Below are positions 17,401 to 23,322 of a stretch of DNA of 29,058 bases, in pieces. The stretch lies in IMG/VR virus record IMGVR_UViG_3300046002_003948, positions 1-29,058 of that record; one strand, 5' to 3'. This DNA comes from a virus. Made by a program: the position numbers and the translations under genes. Position 1 is the first letter of the stretch, and the number at the start of each line of letters is the position of its first letter. The notes beneath the pieces were generated by a model that was not told where the DNA came from, did no database searches, and worked only from the letters and a program-made list of their open reading frames with translations.

Positions 17401-17546
17401 GTTGAATGACAATTAATATGGTCAAACATGTTTTGAAATACTTCGCGATATTCTTTATGTCGTTTTAATGTTCGGATATGAATATCTGATACGTGAAAAA
17501 TTTTATCAATCTTATCAATACCAATATCAATCTTTTTTATGCCCAT
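14406..17546 (-). CDS. Fused Mre11-Rad50 (SbcD-SbcC; T4 gp47-gp46) recombination nuclease-ATPase
   Basis: 1046 residues combining two proteins that are separate in T4 and bacteria. The N-terminal part (about 1-345) is an Mre11/SbcD calcineurin-like nuclease: SDIHIR (20-25), TGDIVH (57-62), GNHD (91-94), MHHGA (160-164) and GDIHK (195-199), the metal-binding set in order. The rest is SbcC/Rad50-like: Walker A FAANTSGKSS (405-414), where an alanine replaces the usual first glycine; long coiled coils (about 550-700 and 735-895) flanking a zinc hook CKYC (C720, C723); the ABC signature LTSGMERF (955-962); Walker B FIAIDEGWGSLD (983-994); and H1020. The complex resects DNA ends for recombination-dependent replication. 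It overlaps the primase gene by 10 bases. Confidence 0.93.
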   Translation of the reverse strand: MGIKKIDIGIDKIDKIFHVSDIHIRTLKRHKEYREVFQNMFDHINCHSTKNSIAVVTGDIVHSKLDMSPELIQMLVEFFNGFTIPTIVILGNHDMNLNNMQRIDAVSPILDVINNKNIIFIKDNGLFECGGITWNHMAVDVAPTEYIMAKDFTASYKIAMHHGAVNTAKTDIGYQISNEHVTTELFAGHDLTLLGDIHKPAQFLDAAQTIAYPGSLIQQNHGEALDHGILVWDIESKSAKFVEIQNDYGYVTIEVDGTTIVKSPHRMPNKPRVRIKFHETSAADMKRLIATIRKKYDVQDITIQRSTSGPDSNATASFTIGNVRDVEYQNTLITDYISINHPQATAEETDAIRYINRTINSKLPAVESIRHTTWHPISFEFDNMFSYGEGNVINFEKLSDVCGLFAANTSGKSSLLDAITYTIFDKCSKTGKANEVLNNKKTTFNGIFKFEMNGIQYTIERRGTKKKEKHVKVDVDFYTDTENLNGEERSDTNKSIRRYLGTYDDFILTAFSLQADNNNFIEKSQKERKDLLSQFLDITVFEQLYQLAADEIKETAGKLKTYKKTDFDIIINDADTIITNNQQDITNLEKKEDVYQESRNDLQTKMLQLIETKQPTTYNGPDIDDLIQVETTLTKKVTQLQTDIELAEINLETVVSKYLIIKRDIRAFNENKLVTELRSLEKFETELEQIELTVKKQQGIINAKQEKINHLSDHEYDPECKYCTSNVFVQDAIAAQNTIDTDRSILDELQLNQKTLNNTILEYDAVRVELSTLNNLKQLHETNRLSIEKQELQIQILENDLQTRESELETCLERQELFRANESAIIHNKTVDSEIATCKETIDSLTKLIKQTTDTIRSKHGKIEVAKTTKKTAIESLDTYKQLETEYKAYEYYLDSVKRDGVPYELIAKAMPKIEAEINNVLNQVVDFNMVLQSDGKNINGYIIYDEDNFWPLELTSGMERFISSLAIRIALINVSALPRPNFIAIDEGWGSLDAEHISAVVNLFDYFRTKFDFSIIISHVDTMRDMVDNLIEVNKINNFSCIQHN

Positions 17547-18481
17547 ATCATTCCCATTTTTAATTGCATTAATCGTTCAAATGTTAAAACATCGATATCT
17601 GCTAATATATTTGTAATTTTTTTAAATCCTAATTCTGATGCATCTTCACTTTTTAATTCTACAAAATATACATTTAATCCTTCTCCCATAAATCGCTCAG
17701 CAATTTGAAGTGCATTTTTTAATGCATCTGCATCTAAACATATATAAATGTTTCGTACACGCTCTTGAATAATTTTTTTTTGAAGTTGTGGTTGTATTAT
17801 TTTTCCAAATAATGGAATTGCATTTCTTTTAATAGAAATTGCATCAAATGAACCTTCGCAAAGTATAATAGGTTCTGCCCAATTTATAAACAGTTCGAAC
17901 CCAATAATATCTTTTGATATTTTAGGATTTTTATGTTTTTGTTTGTCATTCTTATAAAATGCTCTAGATACAAAATAATTTAATTGACCATTTCCATCAT
18001 AACTTGGAATAATAATTTTGCCGGAATATTCTCCATTCTCGCAATATCCAATTCGATATTTAATAATATCAAAAATAGTAATTCCTCGAGATTCTAAATA
18101 ATAAATTGCATTTCTATAATCAGGAGTTAATTTTTTTATCCATAATGGTCGATAATCGTCCGGCAATTGTATTGCAACACTTTTTTCTGTTGTAGTATCA
18201 TGATTACGATACTTTGAAGTTTCAATGATACGGGCTAATTGTTCAAACTTTTCTTTTGATAAATTTAATTGTTTAAACAATGAAACAATGCTTCGACCTT
18301 TTTTTTCAGATATCCAACAATGCCATGGATTTTCGCCGTTATGATTAGTATTGATATCAATTTCTAATTTTGGCTTGTAGTGAGAAATAAAAGGAGAGAA
18401 AAATGCAATGTTATTCCCGGAAGTAGATTTACCTTTACCTAATACTGATTCCAGTAACTGTAATAACTTAAGATTCTTCAT
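17537..18481 (-). CDS. DnaG-type primase with TOPRIM domain and degenerate zinc site
   Basis: 314 residues. It would synthesise RNA primers at the fork, as T4 gp61 does. The TOPRIM core is visible: ILCEGSFDAI (207-216) with E209, YICLDADALKNA (246-257) with D250 and D252, and D280. The N-terminal zinc-binding region keeps its framework (SPFISHYKPKLE, 29-40, and NPWHCWISEKKGRS, 51-64), but three of the four ligand positions of the CPxC...WHCxxC pattern are replaced: S29, I32 and S58, leaving only C55. The polymerase core between about 105 and 200 (GKIIIPSYDGNGQLNYFVSR) is well kept. It is shorter than bacterial DnaG and has no helicase-binding C-terminus. It overlaps the fused recombination gene that follows, suggesting coupled expression. 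Confidence 0.9.
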   Translation of the reverse strand: MKNLKLLQLLESVLGKGKSTSGNNIAFFSPFISHYKPKLEIDINTNHNGENPWHCWISEKKGRSIVSLFKQLNLSKEKFEQLARIIETSKYRNHDTTTEKSVAIQLPDDYRPLWIKKLTPDYRNAIYYLESRGITIFDIIKYRIGYCENGEYSGKIIIPSYDGNGQLNYFVSRAFYKNDKQKHKNPKISKDIIGFELFINWAEPIILCEGSFDAISIKRNAIPLFGKIIQPQLQKKIIQERVRNIYICLDADALKNALQIAERFMGEGLNVYFVELKSEDASELGFKKITNILADIDVLTFERLMQLKMGMIWA

Positions 18482-18662
18482 TATATATAATATAATGAAT
18501 TATTAGTTCTTTTCCAATTAAATATAATAATATAAATAATATTAGTTAGACACATACATTACATTCCTGGTCTAACGATCGATTCAATAAAAGAATCAAT
18601 CTATTAATTAAATAAATTAATTATCATGAATATATTAAAAATATTTTACGAATCAAACCTAA
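18482..18662 (-). other. Intergenic region with three tandem hairpins upstream of the primase
   Basis: At 181 bases this is the longest gene-free stretch. It is very AT-rich and holds three adjacent inverted repeats: GTTAGAC at 18545-18551 with GTCTAAC at 18570-18576 (18-base loop); GATCGATTC at 18577-18585 with GAATCAATC at 18593-18601 (9-bp stem, one G-U pair in the minus-strand RNA, 7-base loop); and TAATTAA at 18605-18611 with TTAATTA at 18617-18623 (5-base loop). A degenerate copy of the promoter-like motif lies near 18530-18540. No open frame and no tRNA fold were seen. A replication origin, a structured leader of the primase mRNA, or a processing/termination site after the endonuclease gene are all possible. 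Confidence 0.5.
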
Positions 18663-19142
18663 TTAGAAAAAAGTTTTAGGTTTTTTTAATTCTTCACCGG
18701 TTTTAATACATTCCGTGAGCCACTCCATGGGAATATCTTTTTTTGCTACATGTTTAATTCCTAGCTTTAATGCATATGATTCATATGTTGTTTTGCTACC
18801 TTTTGAAATTTTTTGTGTAGGTGTTTGAAATACTAGGCGAATATCAATGCCTGGATTCGAAGCTAAAACATGTTTCATTTTAAGTCGATCAATACTAGTC
18901 CATCGTCCTTTAGTTTCAATGTACATAATATTGCCATCTTTTTTTGTAAAAATAAAATCAGGTGTATATTTTGCTTTGCGTTCTGGAACTACGTAATTTA
19001 ATGTTTCTGTCTCATAATTCAAATCATATTCAGTGTTTTTTATTTGATCAGCAACTGTATGTTCTAAACCTGATTTATAACCGTATTTATATGCTTCAGC
19101 TCGTTTAGAGCTTCCTGCACTATGCCAATGATTTTTAGCCAT
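18663..19142 (-). CDS. T7-type endonuclease I (Holliday junction resolvase)
   Basis: 159 residues from the ATG at 19142 (MAKNHWHSAG). The frame extends back to 19220, but that extension overlaps the preceding gene and lies outside the family, so it is rejected. The similarity to phage T7 gp3 (149 aa) runs the whole length. It includes YGYKSGLEHTVADQ with E27, YTPDFIF with D62, MYIETKGRW with E76 and K78, and the C-terminal IRLVFQ...KGSKTTYESYALKLGIKH...IPMEW. These are the acidic and lysine residues of the T7 active site (E20, D55, E65, K67). The enzyme cuts branched DNA such as Holliday junctions, resolving replication and recombination intermediates before packaging. In T4 that job belongs to the unrelated gp49. 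Confidence 0.93.
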   Translation of the reverse strand: MAKNHWHSAGSSKRAEAYKYGYKSGLEHTVADQIKNTEYDLNYETETLNYVVPERKAKYTPDFIFTKKDGNIMYIETKGRWTSIDRLKMKHVLASNPGIDIRLVFQTPTQKISKGSKTTYESYALKLGIKHVAKKDIPMEWLTECIKTGEELKKPKTFF

Positions 19143-19158
19143 AACTTGTTGTTTATAT

Positions 19159-19914
19159 TTATTTTGTTTTAGGTTTAATTTTAAACAGTTTAATTTGTTC
19201 TTGCCATATAGCCATAACACGTTCGTGTATTTGCGAATCAGTAAATTGCATATTTAATATAAACTTATTGTTTGCTGGACTAGCTAATTTAAATGCTGCA
19301 GACCCGCCTGTTAAATTATTAAGTACTTGTATTCCTTGTTTACTATCCCAATCAAACCAATTTCCAGGCCTAGTATTACTGTTAAATATTTGATTAATAC
19401 CACGTACAATCGTTCCGCTACTATTTTCTGGGTCAATTTCTTGAAACTGTTGTGATTTTAATGTTATAGTTGAATAATTTCTACTAAAAAAATATTGATA
19501 TGCATCTTTATTGCTAGCAATTAATTTTTGCATGGTTGCATTTGGATATATTAATCTTAATATAACATCGACATAACATGCTTTAATAGCTGTGCTTAAC
19601 CGTTTAGTGCAAATACGATAAACTGCATTTTCATCGATATCTAAAGTTTTTACCTGTTTTGCAATTTCTCTATTAAAATAAATTGCGTTTATTATTAATT
19701 TGCCAATTAACTCACCATGCTCAGCTAACTGTTTTCCAAATGTAGTTTGTGTATCATCATTATGTATTTTTGGATCTAGTTTAACTACCGGTGGAGGAAT
19801 GGGCTTATCCTTAGGTTTTGTAACTACGGTAGTACGTACATCCAATGGTGTTGTTGTTTTCCCGCCACTTAAAGCAGCATCTAAGTCAAAATCTTGTTCT
19901 AATAGTATTTTCAT
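19159..19914 (-). CDS. Unknown protein with N-terminal LLE tag (candidate packaged head protein)
   Basis: 251 residues, no recognised family. It begins MKILLEQDFDLDAALSGG, followed by a Lys/Pro/Thr-rich flexible segment (about 19-47, with PKDKPIPPPV) and a mainly helical domain (about 55-150: KLIINAIYFNREIAKQVKTL). The C-terminal half contains PGNWFDWDSKQGIQVLNNL and a final helix (ERVMAIWQEQIKLFKIK). No catalytic motif was found. The start follows the preceding stop by 5 bases and its own stop is 16 bases before the endonuclease I start, so it is in one transcription unit with both. The N-terminus resembles those of the two preceding gene products, discussed in the findings. Confidence 0.83.
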   Translation of the reverse strand: MKILLEQDFDLDAALSGGKTTTPLDVRTTVVTKPKDKPIPPPVVKLDPKIHNDDTQTTFGKQLAEHGELIGKLIINAIYFNREIAKQVKTLDIDENAVYRICTKRLSTAIKACYVDVILRLIYPNATMQKLIASNKDAYQYFFSRNYSTITLKSQQFQEIDPENSSGTIVRGINQIFNSNTRPGNWFDWDSKQGIQVLNNLTGGSAAFKLASPANNKFILNMQFTDSQIHERVMAIWQEQIKLFKIKPKTK

Positions 19915-19919
19915 ATGAA

Positions 19920-21116
19920 TTATAATTTTAATTTGTTAACAAACTCGGCGTCTACAACTTTATCTGATGTAGTCATTTTAAACCCATCCTTTAAAAACTT
20001 AACCATTTTTTGTGTACCATCGCCATAATTTCCATGATTTGCTTGAGTTGCTAACGCTTTTTTCAATGTTGTATAAGTTTTATAATGTGGAGAAGCTTTT
20101 AATGCTTTTTCAGCTTTTGGTATTTTTAATAAGTTTTCAAAATATTCTATCATCAACTGTTGTACTCGGTAAAATTCAACATCGCCTTTAATTCCGTACG
20201 TAAATCCACCTTCCGGAACTTTTATATTAGTAACTACATCAATTACTTGTCGATTTGCTATTTGACATTGTCCAACAAATTGTTTAACACCGAATTGATC
20301 CTTAAATACATATATGTTTTTCTTTAAACTAGTTGCAAATTTCATGGTAGCATTATCATAATCTCCTGTAACAGTAAGACCATTTTCAGTTTGAAATTGT
20401 TGAATTGCTCCTTTTAATTCACATCCAAATTTATTTTGTACTGTATAGTTAAATAATGATGATTCTAAATTAAAATATGCATATAATTCTCGTACGACAC
20501 GACTTTCATCGCCATATGATACAGTAACATATGGAGCATTTGCTAACGTTACTGGTTCTATATTAATTTCGCGTGTCCATTCATTAAAATTAACATCTTC
20601 TAAATTAAATACTAGTGCGCCCCCAGATAACTTATTAATATATCCTTCCATGGTGTTTATTAATGTTTTTGGAATTAATGATGTTTTAACATATGTTGCA
20701 ACTGAATAATAATTTGCAATTATACGATCCGATTTAGGATTCCGGGCATCTCGCTTTGCATCAGTTTTTAAATCTCCAGTAATTATCCAAACATAATCTG
20801 GCCCTGTCATTGGTAAATAACCACCTCGAAGTCCATTTAATTTTAATACTACATTTGTTTGAAATTCAATTGGCGTTATTTCCCTGCTACGTTTTCCTGT
20901 TACGTCATCTTTATCACGTAAGCCAACACGTTTCAACGTAATCCGCGTTCCTCCTAAGTTATAGAAATTCATATCTTTTGACGCAATTCCTAACGGCGTT
21001 CGAATTTGCGAATTAATAAAAGTTAAATCCTCAGCTTGTAATGGTTCTATCCCTAAAACCATACTATCCTCTGTTAATATATTACGAATTATTTGTTCTA
21101 ATAATTTACTCATCAT
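19920..21116 (-). CDS. Virion protein candidate with peptidoglycan-binding-like segments
   Basis: 398 residues (or 397: the second ATG at 21113 is better spaced from the upstream GGA). The N-terminus MMSKLLEQIIRNILTED is a short amphipathic tag. A segment at about 232-265 (LKGAIQQFQTENGLTVTGDY then DNATMKF) matches the common peptidoglycan-binding repeat of the PG_binding_1 type (helix, FQxxxGLxVTGxxDxxT). A second, weaker match is at about 364-398 (YGDGTQKMVKFLKDGF). The region before 230 is beta-rich, without a recognisable enzyme; no lysozyme, amidase or peptidase motif was found. It could be a structural cell-wall-contacting tail component or an injected protein. The gene is preceded by a strong promoter-like motif. 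Confidence 0.82.
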   Translation of the reverse strand: MMSKLLEQIIRNILTEDSMVLGIEPLQAEDLTFINSQIRTPLGIASKDMNFYNLGGTRITLKRVGLRDKDDVTGKRSREITPIEFQTNVVLKLNGLRGGYLPMTGPDYVWIITGDLKTDAKRDARNPKSDRIIANYYSVATYVKTSLIPKTLINTMEGYINKLSGGALVFNLEDVNFNEWTREINIEPVTLANAPYVTVSYGDESRVVRELYAYFNLESSLFNYTVQNKFGCELKGAIQQFQTENGLTVTGDYDNATMKFATSLKKNIYVFKDQFGVKQFVGQCQIANRQVIDVVTNIKVPEGGFTYGIKGDVEFYRVQQLMIEYFENLLKIPKAEKALKASPHYKTYTTLKKALATQANHGNYGDGTQKMVKFLKDGFKMTTSDKVVDAEFVNKLKL

Positions 21117-21127
21117 TATTCCATTTT

Positions 21128-21137
21128 ATATAAATAT
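21128..21137 (-). promoter_or_regulatory. Repeated promoter-like motif (copy 6)
   Basis: The coding strand reads GATACATATTTATATAAAATGG, 12 bases before the first ATG (21116). This is the shortest spacing in the family. It fits the 24-base gap between the kinase-like gene and its downstream neighbour. Confidence 0.45.
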
Positions 21138-21140
21138 GTA

Positions 21141-21683
21141 TCACCAATCAACCATTACCATGTTACCATCCCATAACATGATATTGCTGGAATTAAAATC
21201 TAAATCTAAATCTAAATCTTCAATTCCGGTTTTGTTAATGTCTTGTTGCAAAGCCCGTAAAAAATTAACTAGTTTTTGATTAACATTTCTTGCTCCATCA
21301 TTATCTAGAAATTCAAAAATAGTAACTTCTCCGCCTTCTGCACGTGCATATTGAGCAAATTTGTTCATGAATTTATCAATCATTATTTTATCCGCCTGTG
21401 GCAACGATTCCGCGTTTGCCATTATGTACATATGTTGTTTTTTATCAACATAATAAATTGGAATAAACGTTGTAAATTCAGACCACCTACCTACTATTAC
21501 CGTAGCAACGTCAAACTCATCTCGTTCTTGTGTAATTTTAAAACAACGATCTTCGCCATCTATTTCATAAACACGACCGTTATCTCCAGCACCAATAAAT
21601 CTAAATTGCTTATTTTTAATTTTATCTAATAAACGCTTTAAATCTGTATCTACTATTTCCAATAATGATTTTAATCGTATCAT
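21141..21683 (-). CDS. Compact protein-kinase-fold protein ending at the DFG-equivalent, N-terminal LLE tag
   Basis: 180 residues. The order of kinase signatures is visible: a glycine-rich loop, FIGAGDNGRVYEI (29-41); a beta-3 lysine, CFKIT (K49); a hinge-like YIMANAESL (86-94); a catalytic-loop equivalent with D162 and N167 (DFNSSNIML, the D-x4-N spacing of HRD...N); and D179 in VMVDW, 12 residues after N167, where DFG (or the DW of aminoglycoside-phosphotransferase-like kinases) would stand. The protein stops at W180, so the activation segment and later C-lobe helices are absent. It starts MIRLKSLLEIVDTD. The start is fixed by AAAGGA overlapping the previous gene's last codons. An active kinase, a pseudokinase, or a binding module are all possible. 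The fold assignment is by motif only. Confidence 0.8.
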   Translation of the reverse strand: MIRLKSLLEIVDTDLKRLLDKIKNKQFRFIGAGDNGRVYEIDGEDRCFKITQERDEFDVATVIVGRWSEFTTFIPIYYVDKKQHMYIMANAESLPQADKIMIDKFMNKFAQYARAEGGEVTIFEFLDNDGARNVNQKLVNFLRALQQDINKTGIEDLDLDLDFNSSNIMLWDGNMVMVDW

Positions 21684-21694
21684 GATTATCCTTT
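21684..21694 (-). promoter_or_regulatory. Ribosome-binding site of the kinase-like gene
   Basis: AAAGGATAATC precedes the ATG, with AGGA 5 bases away. It is built from the last two sense codons and the stop of the upstream gene, so the two genes are probably translationally coupled. This decides the start at 21683. Confidence 0.6.
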
Positions 21695-23260
21695 AAACGC
21701 AATATTTGTATCCAAGTCAATGCGAATCAAAAAATTCATATCAACATCATTTCTTTTTTTAATTGGTTGAGCTAATTTTCCAATTGCAACTAGTTGTCCT
21801 GCATCATCATATAAACCAATTGTAGTTATATACGGAGCAAAATCACTGCCACTAACAAATGGAAAATATGTTTGATCATCATCTTGTGTCAATGATAAAT
21901 TGGTCGACATATTAAAATCACCAGCATCTAAACGGGCAATAGCACTTAATTCATGTATAGTAACTGTACTACGATAACTTGCAGTATATGGACTAGACAA
22001 AAGGCCGTTATATCGATAATCCGGAGTTGATATTACAACTACGCCATGTTTGCCAAATACGTTGCCTACATTTGCTGTTTGCAAAAATGTACCACCCTCG
22101 CTACGGTCGGATAACGCACTTATATTGGCAGTTGTAAGCGACTTATTAAAGACTCTAATTTCATCTAGTACAGCACTTAGACCTGAATATCCGCTGGCAT
22201 AACCGCCTATTTTTACTGTGCTAGTATTATCAATTCTGGCGCTAGCAGTAAACGGAGACATTGTATTTATTAATAACGAATCGGTTACTGAATTATTCAA
22301 TGTTCCATTAACATGTATTTTTAATAAACTGCCTGATTTTTGGCAAACAACATGATTCCAATCTCCAGATAATACTGAACTAGTAACTTGTGTTTTAAAT
22401 GATGTGCTTCCTGCTGCAGAAAATACAATACTATTACTACCACTTAATTCAATTTTAAATGGATATTGTGCTTGTGAAGAACCTGATGCTTTTGCTAGTA
22501 TCAATTGATTATCGCTAGACCCATGTGCAGAAGAACTTATAAACAATGAAATTGCATAATCATGATCACGATCATAATATCCATCAATTGGAATATCAAT
22601 ATATCCTTTAAGATTAAATTTAGCAGCTAAACCAATTGATAGTGTTGACCCCGTGCTAGTTTTAACGCCAGGCACATATGTTACGTTTTCCGATGTATAT
22701 TTAATTCTGCTTGTATCAAAATATTCATTGAATCCTTCATACAATGTTTCGCCACCAACGATTGAACTAGTATTAAATGCAGTATCATATACATTGCTAT
22801 ATACATCAGATGCTAATGAATAACCAGTTGTTGTTAATGCAAATGAAGCCGGTTTAATTGCTTCTCCAATTTTTAATTGTGGAATTGCAATAATTGATGC
22901 CGATTGATACAAAGCTTTTTTTGTGCGATTTAAATTGGTCGGACCAAATGTTTTTGCTGGCTGATCTTTATATTTGTAATATAAATGATTGATTGAATAA
23001 TATGTTATTGATTGCAATGTTCCATCAATATTCATCAAATCATTGTATGTTAATTCAGATCCGAGTGCCGGTAAATTATTGATGTCGGTATATACACCAT
23101 TTAATGGTAATGCGCTAGAAGTAGAACTGCCTGAATAAATAGACCAAGATTTATATGCCTTAAACGGATTGACAGATACGTCTGAACTGTCAATTTTTTT
23201 GAAGACCGTAGGATATAATCCTTGATACGTTTCTGTATTTATAATTCTAGATTCTGCCAT
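21686..23260 (-). CDS. Tail/appendage structural protein with central LamG-like domain
   Basis: 524 residues. The N-terminal part (1-200) is rich in Tyr, Ser and Asn, including a KYKDQPAKTFGPTNLNRTKK segment. A concanavalin/LamG-like jelly roll spans about 210-385: AAKFNLKGYIDIP (strand), GDWNHVVCQKSGSLLKIHVN (299-318; the typical W-H-V-x-K-G...VNG signature), VKIGGY, and AVLDEIRVFNKSLT (363-376). Such domains usually bind carbohydrate, here possibly a host surface glycan. The C-terminal module (about 475-518, PYITTIGLYDDAGQLVAIGK) is shared with the preceding gene's product. The protein probably belongs to the tail or baseplate periphery. Its promoter-like motif is inside a terminator-like hairpin. 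Confidence 0.85.
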   Translation of the reverse strand: MAESRIINTETYQGLYPTVFKKIDSSDVSVNPFKAYKSWSIYSGSSTSSALPLNGVYTDINNLPALGSELTYNDLMNIDGTLQSITYYSINHLYYKYKDQPAKTFGPTNLNRTKKALYQSASIIAIPQLKIGEAIKPASFALTTTGYSLASDVYSNVYDTAFNTSSIVGGETLYEGFNEYFDTSRIKYTSENVTYVPGVKTSTGSTLSIGLAAKFNLKGYIDIPIDGYYDRDHDYAISLFISSSAHGSSDNQLILAKASGSSQAQYPFKIELSGSNSIVFSAAGSTSFKTQVTSSVLSGDWNHVVCQKSGSLLKIHVNGTLNNSVTDSLLINTMSPFTASARIDNTSTVKIGGYASGYSGLSAVLDEIRVFNKSLTTANISALSDRSEGGTFLQTANVGNVFGKHGVVVISTPDYRYNGLLSSPYTASYRSTVTIHELSAIARLDAGDFNMSTNLSLTQDDDQTYFPFVSGSDFAPYITTIGLYDDAGQLVAIGKLAQPIKKRNDVDMNFLIRIDLDTNIAFKG

Positions 23261-23267
23261 AATCAGT

Positions 23268-23303
23268 AAAAACCCTGCTACATTTAATATAAATATAACA
23301 GGG
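23268..23303 (-). terminator. Terminator-like hairpin containing promoter-like motif (copy 7)
   Basis: In the minus-strand RNA, CCCUGUUA (23296-23303) can pair with UAGCAGGG (23273-23280) in 8 bp including one U-G pair, followed directly by a run of U (23268-23272). This is the layout of an intrinsic terminator after the 425-aa gene. The 15-base loop, TATTTATATTAAATG, is itself the core of the repeated motif (plus-strand ATATAAATAT at 23287-23296), which lies 27 bases from the ATG at 23260. Termination and restart may thus share one site. Confidence 0.5.
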
Positions 23304-23322
23304 CCTAATTCAGTGTATTATT

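Noticed and set aside
18482-18662. A tRNA or pseudo-tRNA in the hairpin-rich gap (a GATTC/GAATC stem resembles a T-arm)
   Set aside because: No acceptor stem, anticodon arm or correct spacing could be assembled around it on either strand.
19143-19220. Longer start of the endonuclease I gene at 19220
   Set aside because: The added 26 residues lie inside the preceding gene. The family similarity begins after MAKNHWH, and a 159-aa protein matches the length of T7 gp3.
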